Positions 22,821-34,300 of a stretch of 64,000 bases of DNA are shown here, piece after piece; within the stretch, counting starts at the first letter, position 1; each line of letters begins with the position of its first letter. A program made the position numbers and the translations under genes. The notes under the pieces are model-generated. The model was not told the DNA's origin. It was given only the letters and a program-made list of their open reading frames with translations, and searched no databases. Source of the DNA: Brachionus manjavacas (Eukaryota; Rotifera; Eurotatoria; Ploima; Brachionidae); assembly GCA_019054805.1 (NCBI GenBank), contig JAHQIY010000022.1, positions 1 to 64,000 on the forward strand. The letters are read 5' to 3'.

Positions 22821-23794
22821 TAATATCAGTATTTTATAATCATATTGAATTTAATTTTATGAAACTAAAATTAATAGTCAATGATGCTAATTTTTATTGA
22901 ATTAAAATTTTTTTTTTTAATTAAAACCAATATTACTAATCAAAATAATATTACTAGAAAAGAAATTGACAACTAAATTAATAATTCCAATAAAAATAAA
23001 AAGTAATACAGTTTTGATTTGACATGATGGTTGATCGTTATTTTTACTTTAAGGAAATGTGAATACGTAAAATAATGAAGTTTTTTCATATCAAAATTTA
23101 TTTTTCCATAAAATCCTCAAAACTCTAAGAAAATTATTTTAAAAAAAAAACACTGTTTTTTAGCCTTTTAAGATTCACGTAAAAGGATGTAAAATTAAAA
23201 AATTTTTAGTAATTTATTACAGTTTACGAAAGATTTTACAAGTGCTATATATTGGAAAAAAGATCCAAGTGCCCAAATAATATATACCTTTCCATGTAAC
23301 ATAAAATGTCAATTTTACTTTTTTCATGTCAGATGATCAAAATTACATATTTGTTTCCATTACGGAAAAAAATCGATCTTCATGAATTCTTGACTACTTG
23401 GCTTTGAAAAGAACATTTGGGCATCAAACACCTCTTGCATTAATGATACCGATAAAAGCTAAAATATATCTTTTTTGGTAGATGAAAGTTTAGAATCAAC
23501 AGCTTTCAGGTGACAATTGTTACAATTCAATATAGAATTTATAATGGACAAGTCATAAATCACGAAATAAGTTGACAGTTAAGTTATTTATTCGACGAGT
23601 AAAATAGCTTGTTGGTTCAACTTTCTCATTAAAATTTATCTTTAAATTTATTTTTACAATAGATAGACAATATTTTTGGAGGGTCCAAAAAATCCCTGTT
23701 CGGGTTAAACGTAAACTTGAAAATAAAATTTCATGAAAATAAAAATATTTTTTAATAAAAATTAATCAATTATAATATTTTTTTGATTTTAGCT

Positions 23795-23912
23795 TTGATG
23801 GAAAAAATTTTGGCAAAAATGATTCAAAAAGCAAAAGAAGTTCCAAAAAGGGTCGAAAAAAACCTCTACGAGTTTTGAGTTTTAAATTAGTCCTGTTGAT
23901 TAAACTTTAAAT
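23795..23912 (+). other. Coding-like island, possible orphan exon
   Basis: After an acceptor-like TTTGATTTTAG there is a frame of 38 codons ending in TAA. It reads SFDGKNFGKND, then a lysine/serine-rich KSKRSSKKGRKK. It is less AT-rich than its surroundings. I cannot assign it to a gene, and no matching upstream exon is convincing. Confidence 0.2.
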
Positions 23913-24140
23913 TGTATCTTGTGTTATTTTTATTGAAAGAACCAAATAGTTAAAAAAGCGAATATTCATTAAAAGACTAAAGAAAGGCTCAGTTCAACTA
24001 TATATTTCATAATAAAATTTCTTTTTGTGTAATTTACACTTTCAACAATATAAGAAATCTTTATTTTTTCAAATAGTTTTTTTATTATTTATTCAAAAAT
24101 TATCAAAAATATAATAGAAAAGAATAGAAAAAATAAAAAC

Positions 24141-26720
24141 ATGAATTCCAGGAAATTTGACAAAAATAAAAGATTTCACAATGGCAAAAAAGATTCCTCT
24201 AGTCAAAACGTTGATCAGCCTCATTCGTCTTCCAATTTGAATGAAAATTTTAAATTCAACTCTGAAAACACTTTTGGCAATGATTTATCAAGTGAGAAAA
24301 AAATTGAAAATGATAAGCCAGAGGGCGATGAACAATCTGACATTGATTTCCAAGTATCAAATGAGCAAAAAAATAAAATTTACAATCGAAGAAAGCTGAT
24401 ATCGTGCAGCGAGGACACAAAAGCGCAGCCGATAACCTGTATCTGTTGTCTACATGAACTATATACATATACCTATTATGCATGTTCGCATTTTGTTTGC
24501 TTGAACTGCTCTGCTAAGATGAGGATACTATGCAAAAAGCTTGACTGTCCCATATGCCGAAATATTTCCCAAAATGTCTATTGCACCAAGCAAGCAATCG
24601 ACTTGAAAAATTTCGACCCCAGTCTATCGATTGATCACAAGCTAGTTTTAGACCAAGAAGCCGGAATGTTTTGTGACCAAAATAACAGCCTGGTCAAGTC
24701 TGAATTCGAGGAAATATTGTGCAATAGATGCGACATATGTCCGAGAACTCTTCGGCCCTTTCAGTCCTTTAAGGCGCTGGACAACCACATGAAGAAGGTT
24801 CATCGTAGATTTTACTGTGAACTTTGTTTGGAAAATCTAAAACTTTTTACATTTGAAAGAAAGCACTACACCCGAGAGGAACTGGCTGTTCATAAGCGAC
24901 ACGGTGATCGAGATGACTTTTCGTTTAAAGGCCATCCGACCTGTGAATATTGTGATGTGAGATACTTTGACAAAGATGAATTGTACCGTCACTTTCGCAA
25001 GGACCACTATTACTGCCACTTTTGTGATTCGGATGGCATTGAAGAGTACTACAAAGACTACAATCAGCTGAGACAGCATTTTCTCAAGGCGCACTACTTG
25101 TGTGAACTGGACAATTGTTCTTTAAATGCCGCCCAAACCCACGAATATGTTGTGTTCAGGTCTGATCTTGATTTTCAGGCTCACAAAAGGCAGCAGCATG
25201 CCAAAACCAAATTGGAGCAAAAAAACCTCGGTAAATTAAACATAGAATTTAATTTGACCAATTCGGCCAGAGACAGACACAAGCGGCAATATGGCAATTC
25301 AAGGGCCAAGAATTCAGACGAAAGTGAGCCCAATAGACCCAGACATAAAGCTGACTTGGATTCATCTAGGAACCAGCAAAATCAACAAAAACAAGATGTG
25401 GCCGGGGCTCATGAAGAAAATCATGAAAATCAATCAGAACTTGTAGATTCAGTTTTAGTTGATAGCGTAAAATTTTCAGAAGCTCTGGAAGAACCAAGTG
25501 TAACCTCCAACAATTGGGGCAGCTTGATTAAATCAAAGCCTGCACCGAAAATTAGCCAAGAAACTGAGTTTCCAAGTTTGATTGCAGGCGAAAAAAATGA
25601 AGCAGCAATTTCTGCCCAAAGTTCAACTTGGAATAGAGGACTAAGCCTGCATCATTCAACAAAAAAAGTACAACCAAATTTGTCCACTGGCAAATCGTCG
25701 AAAAATGCTGCATCAAAAAAAGATAGAAATTTCGAGAAAACAGAAAAGAGTAAAATAGACAATTTGCTTGAGAGACAAGTGGAGCCACCGCCAGGCTATG
25801 AAAATTTTTTTCCCAGACCTTCGTCGAACAATTTTGTTAAGCCGGATAGTTATGAGGAGCGAAACAAGACCCTAGACTCGAAAATATTTGACTTGTTTCA
25901 GAATTTTGACAAAAATGAATTCCAAAAATTCAAAAACTATTCAATTGACTTTCGAACTGGTCTAATGAATGCCCACGACTATCTGCTTATGTCCCAAAAG
26001 CTTCTCAACTTACCAATTTCACTAAATGCATACAAAAACAACAAGAATTCGGACAAAAAGACACTGCATGTTGAATTTTTAAATTTAATTCAAGAACTTT
26101 TGATTCTACTTCCTGATGTCAGCAAACAAAATGAACTGTTCACCGCTTTAGATCCATTGCTGGACACGTTGATAGCAAATGATTCGAAAAATAGCTCTAA
26201 ATGGGTGGCTAGGAATGATGAAGCGAATTTTTCAAAAAAATTGGTCAAATGTCCTGGTTGTGATCAGTACTTGTCGAGTGCAGAAATTAATTTTCATCAA
26301 ACGACTCATCATAAAGGCTCAGAGTTAAAAACATTAACTCAAAACGAGGCGGCAAATCCTCAAGCATCTAAATTTAACACTTCACCTGAACTTGAATTCA
26401 AATTTGCCAAGAAACAAGAGTATCCTAAAACAGAACCATCTGTCTCACATATTAATGATAATGATTTTCCATCGCTCACATTTACTAATGCTAAAACTCC
26501 AATTTGGAATGCCAAGCAGCCACAACCAAAGCCACAAGTTAGAAAAGAAAATTCTTATGCAAAGAAAAATGATTTTAGTGAAGATTTTCCCGCTCTTGAA
26601 TCAAGCTTAAGAAATAATTCAGAATTTAGGATCAGTTCATTGCCAACTCCTACGATCTTTCAGAATCCAAGTTCCCATTTATCAATTTTGAATAAGAAAA
26701 AACATCGTTTGCAAAAATAA
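24141..26720 (+). CDS. ZNF598: ZNF598/Hel2, E3 ubiquitin ligase of ribosome quality control
   Basis: A single exon of 859 codons. ZNF598 senses collided ribosomes and ubiquitinates 40S proteins (eS10, uS10). The RING finger at about residues 100-139 has C-ICC, then CSHFVCLNCSAKMRILC, then CPICR, as in the family. A block of C2H2-like fingers follows at about 195-350, with RRFYCELCLENLKLFTFERK, HYTREELAVH, GHPTCEYCDVRYFDKDEL, YYCHFCDSDG and LRQHFLKAHYLCE, nearly colinear with human ZNF598. The C-terminal half is disordered and has the repeated short motif [ED]FPSL or DFPAL (about 475, 778 and 815), plus one more C2H2 finger (KCPGCDQYL, about residue 704). Human length is 904. No introns. Confidence 0.95.
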   Translation: MNSRKFDKNKRFHNGKKDSSSQNVDQPHSSSNLNENFKFNSENTFGNDLSSEKKIENDKPEGDEQSDIDFQVSNEQKNKIYNRRKLISCSEDTKAQPITCICCLHELYTYTYYACSHFVCLNCSAKMRILCKKLDCPICRNISQNVYCTKQAIDLKNFDPSLSIDHKLVLDQEAGMFCDQNNSLVKSEFEEILCNRCDICPRTLRPFQSFKALDNHMKKVHRRFYCELCLENLKLFTFERKHYTREELAVHKRHGDRDDFSFKGHPTCEYCDVRYFDKDELYRHFRKDHYYCHFCDSDGIEEYYKDYNQLRQHFLKAHYLCELDNCSLNAAQTHEYVVFRSDLDFQAHKRQQHAKTKLEQKNLGKLNIEFNLTNSARDRHKRQYGNSRAKNSDESEPNRPRHKADLDSSRNQQNQQKQDVAGAHEENHENQSELVDSVLVDSVKFSEALEEPSVTSNNWGSLIKSKPAPKISQETEFPSLIAGEKNEAAISAQSSTWNRGLSLHHSTKKVQPNLSTGKSSKNAASKKDRNFEKTEKSKIDNLLERQVEPPPGYENFFPRPSSNNFVKPDSYEERNKTLDSKIFDLFQNFDKNEFQKFKNYSIDFRTGLMNAHDYLLMSQKLLNLPISLNAYKNNKNSDKKTLHVEFLNLIQELLILLPDVSKQNELFTALDPLLDTLIANDSKNSSKWVARNDEANFSKKLVKCPGCDQYLSSAEINFHQTTHHKGSELKTLTQNEAANPQASKFNTSPELEFKFAKKQEYPKTEPSVSHINDNDFPSLTFTNAKTPIWNAKQPQPKPQVRKENSYAKKNDFSEDFPALESSLRNNSEFRISSLPTPTIFQNPSSHLSILNKKKHRLQK

Positions 26721-28460
26721 GTTTTTTTTTTTATAAAACTTGTTTTCACAAATAAAAAAATGATTACACTTAAGCCATTTTCTAGATTTTAAACTTATAT
26801 CAAGTATAAAAATTAAATCGATGACTTACTTTATCTTGTTATGTTTAATGGCTAAATTTCAACATAATTTAGTCTGTTAAAAAACTTTTGGTTTACGAAA
26901 CAAAATCTATTTATTGCAGAAAAAAATTAACCTTTTATAAATTTTTAATCTTTTTTTATTTCCTGATGATCAAGTGCTAGAATATTAAAATAAAAATTTA
27001 AAAAATTTTTAATAAAAATTATAAATGTTTTTATTTATGACAATTAACATTTAGAGACAATATGTTTTTAAAAAGAAAAAATTAAAATATTAAAAAAAAA
27101 ATTATTTAGTAAAAAACTGAGTTCAAAATTGCAAAACATTTCAATTTTTACTTTTATTATGGTTTTAATATAATTATCTTAAAAGGAAAAATTATGGAAA
27201 TATTTTTTTTTTATGTTCTGATGGGTTTTTAAACAGAAACATTAAAATAATGGTTAAATTACTGTTGAAATAAAAAAAATCAAAATTAACATCTTTTTTA
27301 TCAATTTGTAACTTTTTTAAATTTTGCCTATGAGACTTCAATCAATAAATAATATTAATAGTTTTAATAATTTCAAAAAATTCGCTCAACAAATTTTTAT
27401 ATAATAAGAAATTTTATTTAGAAAACTTTTTCTAGCTAACTAGCTTACTAAAATTTTCTGAAAGAAATGGTATCTTGTAGAATCATTGTAGAATTCAATT
27501 AAAATTAATTTAATATTTTGAAGAAGGGAATAAAAATTTTAAATGAAATAGAAAATTATTTTTTTTTACCATAATTTATCTTTATTAATTTTTATAAATT
27601 TCGATTCTACGTTAATTAGCGTAAATTTACTATGTTTATAATTTCTTCTTTAAAATTGTAAAAAATAAATTTCATATTCTTTAACAAATATTAACACAAA
27701 ATTGAACATTTTTTTGTGCTTTTAGTTTTACGGTAAAATTCAAAATTAATTATCAATTAATTAATTAATTATAAAAAATCCGCTTATCATCCATCAGCAC
27801 TAATCCTCATTGTAAATTTATTAAATTAGTGTAATTTCCATTTTATTAAGGTTAAAAATAAATATTTTTTGAATTGATCATCAACTTCAGGATACCTTAA
27901 AAATTATTATTAGAAAAAAACTAATTAGAAATTTTTACGCTAAATACAAATGAATTCCTTACTATTAAGGCTTCGTTTATAATTATTATAGTTAACTTAA
28001 AATAAGTCGACTAAATTTTTAGTTAGCTTAACTAAATAGTAAACACCCACCACTACAGATGAGACTGTAGAAGTAAAAAATAAAAGTAATAATAGAAGCC
28101 CAGTCGAGTGTCGTGCATGCGATAATTGCTTTTAGCGAAAAAGGTTAGAAATAAAAATGACTAAAAAATACTTAAAAATGATGATTTTGAATTTTATAAG
28201 AAAACTTTATTCTAAATTTAAATAAATTAAGTGTTTATCAGTTTTATAGACATGCCTGTTAGTTAGCCCTGAAATTAAAAAATTTAAAATTAAATGCAAT
28301 TGATAAGCTCGATTAAATTTAAAATAGTAATAAAAAAAAATTTATTTTGAAATTTTTAAACAAGTTCTTCTTAAAAATCTATAAATTAATTCCATAAAAT
28401 TTTATTCAGGTTATGTGAAACAAAAAAAAGATATCATCTGAAAATGAAATGATTTTTTAT
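26721..28460. other. AT-rich intergenic DNA
   Basis: No gene seen. An AATAAA at about 26750 fits the ZNF598 polyadenylation signal. A less AT-rich patch at about 28035-28150 stands out (GTCGAGTGTCGTGCATGCG) and may be a transposon end. Confidence 0.5.
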
Positions 28461-29018
28461 TTAAAAAGATGAAACATTAACAGTTTTGTTATTATATGTA
28501 TAAGTGGGGTAAAGAATTTGGCCATAGTAATCAATGATATATTTGGAACCATCAGCAGGTTCTAGATATTGTGTAATTATTAGAAGCATCTCAACCAAAT
28601 ACCCAATGAACATATATCCAAATGTGCACGCCTTTACAAGACCAATAGAGTAATATCCCAAATAAAATCTGTCTATTCCGAATATTCCAAAAAATATACT
28701 AAGCAAGACAGTTGTTTGATAATTATAGCTCGTCACATATCTACACTTTAAATGTCGGTAAAATCCGACTGTATTTCCGTCAAAGACCTGATTTTCACAG
28801 ATAATATTTTTTGCTGGAAAACATTCTACTTCAACTAGACCATTTTTGCTACAGTTTATTTCATTTTGTTTGTGCAGGTCAATTGCCGGAATGTTGCACC
28901 TAAATTGACCAATTTTCAAATTCGTACAATTTCTAGTTCTCCAGTTATCCAAGCATGCTGCTTTTTGTATGATAAATATAAAAACAAGAATAACATCATT
29001 ATTCAAAATTAATTTCAT
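28461..29018 (-). CDS. TM2D1: TM2 domain-containing protein 1
   Basis: A single exon encodes 185 residues. A signal peptide (about 1-22, hydrophobic VILVFIFIIQ) is followed by a short cysteine-rich lumenal region with CTNLKIGQFRC, CFPAKNIICE and NTVGFYRHLKC. This matches TM2D1 spacing (LKLGQY.C, VSCFPAPNI.C, NEVGF). Two membrane helices follow at about 105-150, separated by the DRF-containing turn IDRFYLGYYS, which is diagnostic of the TM2 fold. The C-terminal tail has DGSKYIIDYYG, also conserved. In flies the TM2D proteins act with Notch at the gamma-secretase step, and in vertebrates TM2D1 was described as an amyloid-beta-binding protein. Cell-surface or endomembrane location is inferred. 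Confidence 0.92.
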   Translation of the reverse strand: MKLILNNDVILVFIFIIQKAACLDNWRTRNCTNLKIGQFRCNIPAIDLHKQNEINCSKNGLVEVECFPAKNIICENQVFDGNTVGFYRHLKCRYVTSYNYQTTVLLSIFFGIFGIDRFYLGYYSIGLVKACTFGYMFIGYLVEMLLIITQYLEPADGSKYIIDYYGQILYPTYTYNNKTVNVSSF

Positions 29019-29931
29019 GTTATGAAATAAAATTTTTGTTCTGAAAATAAACCATACGCAATATAATATTTTAAAATTATATGAGACAATTTAACTGTCG
29101 CTAAAATTAAATTTACTATCAAATTTTTTTAAAAAACGATGATGCTGGTTTTGGCAGACCGTCGATACCAAATCTATAGATTGAAATTAAAACAAAAAAA
29201 TTACTGAAGTAATGGGTGCTAAAAATGGTTGACCGAAATTTCAATTAAAAAAAAATTATTATTAAATAGAGTTAAAATAATACACACAAAATTTTAATCT
29301 AGGATTTAAAAATAAAAATAAAAATCTTTTTTTAAGTATTTTTGGTAAGTCCAACCCCCAGAACGACCCACTTTGTTCTCGGTGGTCATTTAAAATTGAA
29401 CACATTACATTAATTTGTTTGATACATCAATTAATAGAGCTATATGTTTTTTCTGATGAAAAAACCTTATAGTTTCAATATTGTTAAAAAGTTTTTTTAA
29501 AAAAGTGCAAATTAGATAATTGGCCATTTTTTTGAATACCCTATTTATTAAGATTAAATATTTACTTGAAATTTTACGCACTGTGTGCTTTTGAATTCAG
29601 AAGTATAAGCAAACTCGTTAGATTACTGACACTTGTGTAAAAATCCCTATAAACATCATATCAAAATTCTAAATAAATTCTAAAACTACATCAATTTTCA
29701 TATTATTTACCTTGTTATATAATGATGAAAAAAAACATATTTTAAAACTCGATCTGCAATTAATTTGTTTTATCATAAAATTTATCTTGTTAAAATTTAT
29801 TTTGGTAATTTCTTTATTAAGTAATTTATTTACAAACGCTTTAAAATGTGCAAGTGAAAAACAAATTAAATTGATCGGTATAATGAAAAAAAAATTTGTG
29901 TAATTAATTTAATTATTTTTTCTCAAAAAAG

Positions 29932-30212
29932 GCTAAAAAATGTTTTTTATTCACTTTTTTGAAGATGCATTATTTCTTGTCTTTTCATTGTAAAAATTAT
30001 TTTGTAGATTTTTTTGCGCTATTGAATTTGAGCTATTAATCACTCTGGTAGCTAAAAAATTGACCACTTTGCAGTTACATGAATACTGTGTCATTCGCCA
30101 ACACTTGTAAGTTTCCTTTGTGCATAACTTTTCGAATATTTGAGCTTTTGAGGATCTGTAAAAGCCAAAGGCAAGAAAATTTCAAGACCTTTCCAGTGGT
30201 AACCTTAGTTAA
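29932..30212 (+). repeat. Stray diverged satellite monomer
   Basis: Aligns with the 338-bp satellite unit over most of its length. The best part is 30010-30200, with GAATTTGAGCTATTAATCA, CTAAAAAATTGACCA, GTGCATAACTTTTCGAAT and AAAAGCCAAAGGCAAGAAAA. It is single copy and much more diverged than any array monomer. It shares the GAGCTATTAATC variant of the diverged right half of the array. It ends right where the end of a TIR element begins. Confidence 0.88.
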
Positions 30213-30214
30213 GG

Positions 30215-30425
30215 CATTCTGAATTTTCATACAAACCTTCCAAAAATTACAAAAATAAAATTCTTTTTCATTAATTTAAATTTACAAAATTGAGCATTTA
30301 AAATTATGAAAATTAAATAACATGAAACAAAACATATTTCACTAAATTAAATAAATTAAAATTAATTTCATTAACACAGGAAATATAAATGATAAAATAA
30401 AATTCCAATAATTTGAGATTTATTT
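30215..30425 (-). mobile_element. TIR element fragment, one end
   Basis: Matches the reverse complement of 40690-40907 almost base for base over about 200 bp (for example TTAACACAGGAAATATAAAT and ATGAAACAAAACATATTTCA). It starts with the same CATTNTGAATTTTCATAC terminus. The other end is missing here. Confidence 0.85.
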
Positions 30426-30854
30426 TTTTGTCTCATTACCAAACAAAGCCCTTCAATTGACACCTCAAGGGTTATGATATTGGGTATGAAAACCAGCAAT
30501 CACTTGGAGGCAGCAATAACGATAAGGATAACTGAAATGGGAAAAACATAGGTACAAGCAAGACTAAAGGAAAAAGATTCACTTGAGTGAAAATCGAAAT
30601 TAATGACCGTATGCTTCACATTGAGCGAATAAGGAAAAACATAATTTCAGAATCAGCTTTTGGCATCTTTAGTTTCAGTCATATTTAGTGCAAAGTTTCT
30701 GCAAATTTTTAAAGCACAATTTTTTAGAAATTAATTTAAATTAAATTGTAGAGTTTTTGTAGAGAGAAGATTTGGTTGATAAAAATAGCTGATACATTTT
30801 GCACAGCTAAACAAAAACAGCTATTTTATGTTCGATGCATTGTAAAGGTTCTTA

Positions 30855-31035
30855 CAAAAAAAGTAAATAGAGAAAAATAAAATTTTTGTGAATAAATGAC
30901 TTAGTCTTTTTACCAACTCCAAAATTTTTTAAAAAGTACCTCTCTTTTTTATTTATTAGAATCATGCATTTGATATTTTAGTTGTCAGAAATAATTACTA
31001 AGATTCATTGGGATGCCAATATCCATGTTAGATTG
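30855..31035 (-). pseudogene. Decayed partial copy of RGS exon 1
   Basis: 30961-31030 matches the RGS first exon at 35278-35350 on the same strand (shared GTTGTCAGAAATAATT and TTGGGATGCCA). The segment just left (30855-30945) matches RGS intron 1 sequence at about 34895-34970. The reading frame carries a stop. It looks like a local duplication of the 5' part of the RGS gene placed beyond its 3' end. Confidence 0.65.
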
Positions 31036-31344
31036 TCTTTGTAAGCTAAACAAAAACATCTATCTACTATTCAGGGCATTGAAAAATTTGTTACAATATT
31101 TCAATTTAAAAATGAAAACAGGCTAAAAAATTTTTCAAAAAATCAGTGAAATTCGTTTGTTAAAGAACAAAAACTGTCACATTTTTCTTTCTTTTTAAAA
31201 GTAAGAATCAATAAGCGTTACTGACTTTAAAAAAGTAATTAAATAAATATCAAATTTAAAAATTTTAGAAAATTAGCAATTTATTAAAATTTAATTTCAT
31301 TAAAAAAAATACGATGTATTAATTACAATTATTTTTTAAGAATT

Positions 31345-34300
31345 TTAGTTTTCAATTTGATTTGCCAAACCGGCAGTGTCTGATTTACCATCAATGCTAC
31401 TACTAAAATGTCTTTTAATTCCTGCAGCTGCTGCTATTGATAAAGTAAGACCGGCTGCCGCAGCTGAAATCGACTGGGCAGCTGGAGCATAAATTCCACC
31501 TGCCACAAAATCACCTCTTTGCTCTTCATCATCAGACTCATCTGTGCCTTCATCACGATTACGGAAATAATCCAAAGTAACAAAATGAAATATTTTACTA
31601 CAAAAAAATAATTTAGAATCATTATTTATAAATTGTTATTTGTGTATTCATAATCTAAGGTTTTACAACATTTAATTTAAGCGAACACTAATAGTTTTAA
31701 GATTCTAATCTCTAAAGGGTGTCAATCAATCATTTTTTTTACCTTTTAAAAATTTATTTTTATTTAAGAAGTTCCCTAACTTTTGAAATAAATTCTCTCA
31801 TTTAGATTAAAATTAAAAAAAAAAAATTAAGTATTTCATCATAAGTTAAAATAAAAATATATTTTTACTTTTGTCAATTACCTTTTCTTGGGTGCAGGAA
31901 TAATAGCTTTTTCTAATAAATTTTTATAAATTTCAGATTGTTCAAATCTTGAGTAGCTATTTTTTTTCATTAACTCAAAGATATGCTTTTCAGCTTCATA
32001 GAAAATAGTTCTACTTGGATTGTCGAGTTCTTTTGTTATCTTGTTTCTAATTATATCATTAACATTAACTTCGGCACCAGCTTCAGGAGATAAATGCTCT
32101 CTTCAAAAATTTAATAATAATTTTCAATATTTAAATTAATAAAAAAAATCTCATACTTATAGATTTTGTGCACAAGAATTGGCAATTCAGATAATGGAGC
32201 GCGCTTAACAGCCTGGCATGCTAAGTAAAATTTTAAATTTTCTACACTAAACTCGACTTCACAAAATTTCATAAATTCCCGTACTCCGGTAGGATCAGAC
32301 AGTAATTCACGAAAGCTAAATAACCATTTTTTGACTCTCAACTGAGTTGGTTGCTCAACCAATGGTGAGCTAACTTCCCACATAGTTGTATCATCGGTAA
32401 TCCATGGATTTGACGGCTGACAGTGACCAAAAATGCCATCATATTCATAATAGATCTCACTGTATGCACACAGACTTTGTAGAGCTTGAGATGCTTTGGT
32501 GCGCACTCTATTCTTTAAAGATTGCTCAAAAAAACTTATCTTCTTACGAATAAACTCATCTTTTTTGGAAAATTTCGGATTCACTTGCATTAGATTTACA
32601 CGAGCATCCTCTTCTAAAACTGATGATGAATTATTCTTTATTAAAAAATATATCAGAAAAATCAATGGAAATAGTCCATTCAAAGGCAAAATCTTACAGC
32701 GGATCGCATAATTTTCCAAAATGCTCGCTCTTGGCTATCCAAGAAAGTTTTTTCAGCTTTTTTTCTGTCTTTTAAGACCCTAAAGGATTAATAGAAATAT
32801 TTTTTTCAAATAAATTAGTTTGTCAATTACTTAATTTGGGCATCAGCTTGCATTTTCACAAAATCCCACTGATGAGCCAATTTTTTTCTTAAATCTTCAA
32901 GAATTGAAAGCTCTAAATCATTTAAGGCATGTTTTTCTTGATTTCTCATGGTTCTTTTTAACAAATATATAGCTAGAATACAAAAAAATTTGAAATTTTT
33001 CAATAGTATTTTAAATTTATTTTTACCGTAATCGATATGTCCAGCATTCCAATTTGTGGAGATCCAAAAATAAGGAGACTTAAATCTAGTATTAAAAGTT
33101 GCTATTAAAATAAATTTAGACTACTTGAAATCTGTATAATTCACTATCTTCTTTTACATTTGTTGAACCGTTCTCACTGACTTGAAAATAATATCCGAAT
33201 CGGCAAAGCAATGTTGCCAAATGAAGCGCTTCATCTTTTCAAGAAAACATAATCATGATTTTTGTGAATTTTAAGTCCTAAAGCCTGATTTTGTAAATAT
33301 CAAATTTAAATAAATATATATTTTTTTTTAAATTTTTTGGTAGAATTTACAAATTTTTCAAACCAAAAATTTAGTCAAAATTTAGTAAAATTCAATTAAG
33401 GAAGATTAAGTTTTAAATTCAAAAATTAAATTTTTTTTTGTAAGAAAAACTAAAAAAACAGTTATTTATTAGAGCATTATATAAGAGCATTTTTTTCATA
33501 TTTTTACTCTTTTTTATACAATCTATTTAAACAAAATTATATATGGGCCTTTGAGGATGAAATTTTGACTAAATAAAAAAACTGATCCAAAATTCTGTTA
33601 GAAACTCTTCAAATTAAGCAGAATTTAAATTTCAAAAATTCGATCATGGTTCATTTTGAAGAGATTTTGCAAAGCAATTTAATCATTATGTAGTGTTCTT
33701 TTAAACTAAATTTTTCAAATTTTTTATTTTAAAAAATAATTACGCTCTGAGAAAATTAATCTAGTGAATGGTATAAATTTTGCTAAAAGTTTGGCACTAA
33801 ATTTAAGAAAGGAGAAAATTATGAGGCTTACAAGAGAACTGACCAAACGCGGCTCATACGGATACAATTTCCTTACAAAACGAGTAGTGTCAAAATGAAA
33901 CGACCTGTCACAGGACGATCATTACCTATACTGTTAAAATGCTTAATTTTTGATTTGATTTTTTTATTCGGTTTTTTTTCCACTTAAACTTGACTAAATA
34001 AAATAAACATAAAATTAATAATTTTGTTCAATAAAAAAATTAAGTAAATTAAGTAATTTGTACATTTTTTTATTCGAGATTCTAAGTAAATTAACAGTAC
34101 AGGTAATATTTCTTCCCTATCACAGGACAGTGTCAGTTCTAAATCAATCAACAGTTTCAAATCAAGGATAGACAATGAATTGTTTGACAATGGGCAAAAT
34201 AAGAAAAGAAAGACTGTCAAAGCCCTCCAGGGGCTAAATGCTGACAAGCGTTAGTATAGCATAGCTATACTACAGTCTCAATACTACTACTACTAAATAA

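Larger units (their letters stand above)
29019..31344. other. Intergenic repeat-rich region between TM2D1 and RGS
   Basis: Holds a dispersed repeat at 29210-29345 (paired with 48672-48795), a stray satellite monomer (29932-30212), one end of a TIR element (30215-30425), a less AT-rich island of unknown nature (30440-30670), and a partial copy of RGS exon 1 and its flank (30855-31035). A second ORF of 63 codons at 29712 is lysine/isoleucine-rich chance sequence. Confidence 0.6.

Noticed and set aside
29712-29903. 63-codon plus-strand frame
   Set aside because: Low-complexity Ile/Leu/Lys composition in AT-rich DNA, no similarity, no splice context.
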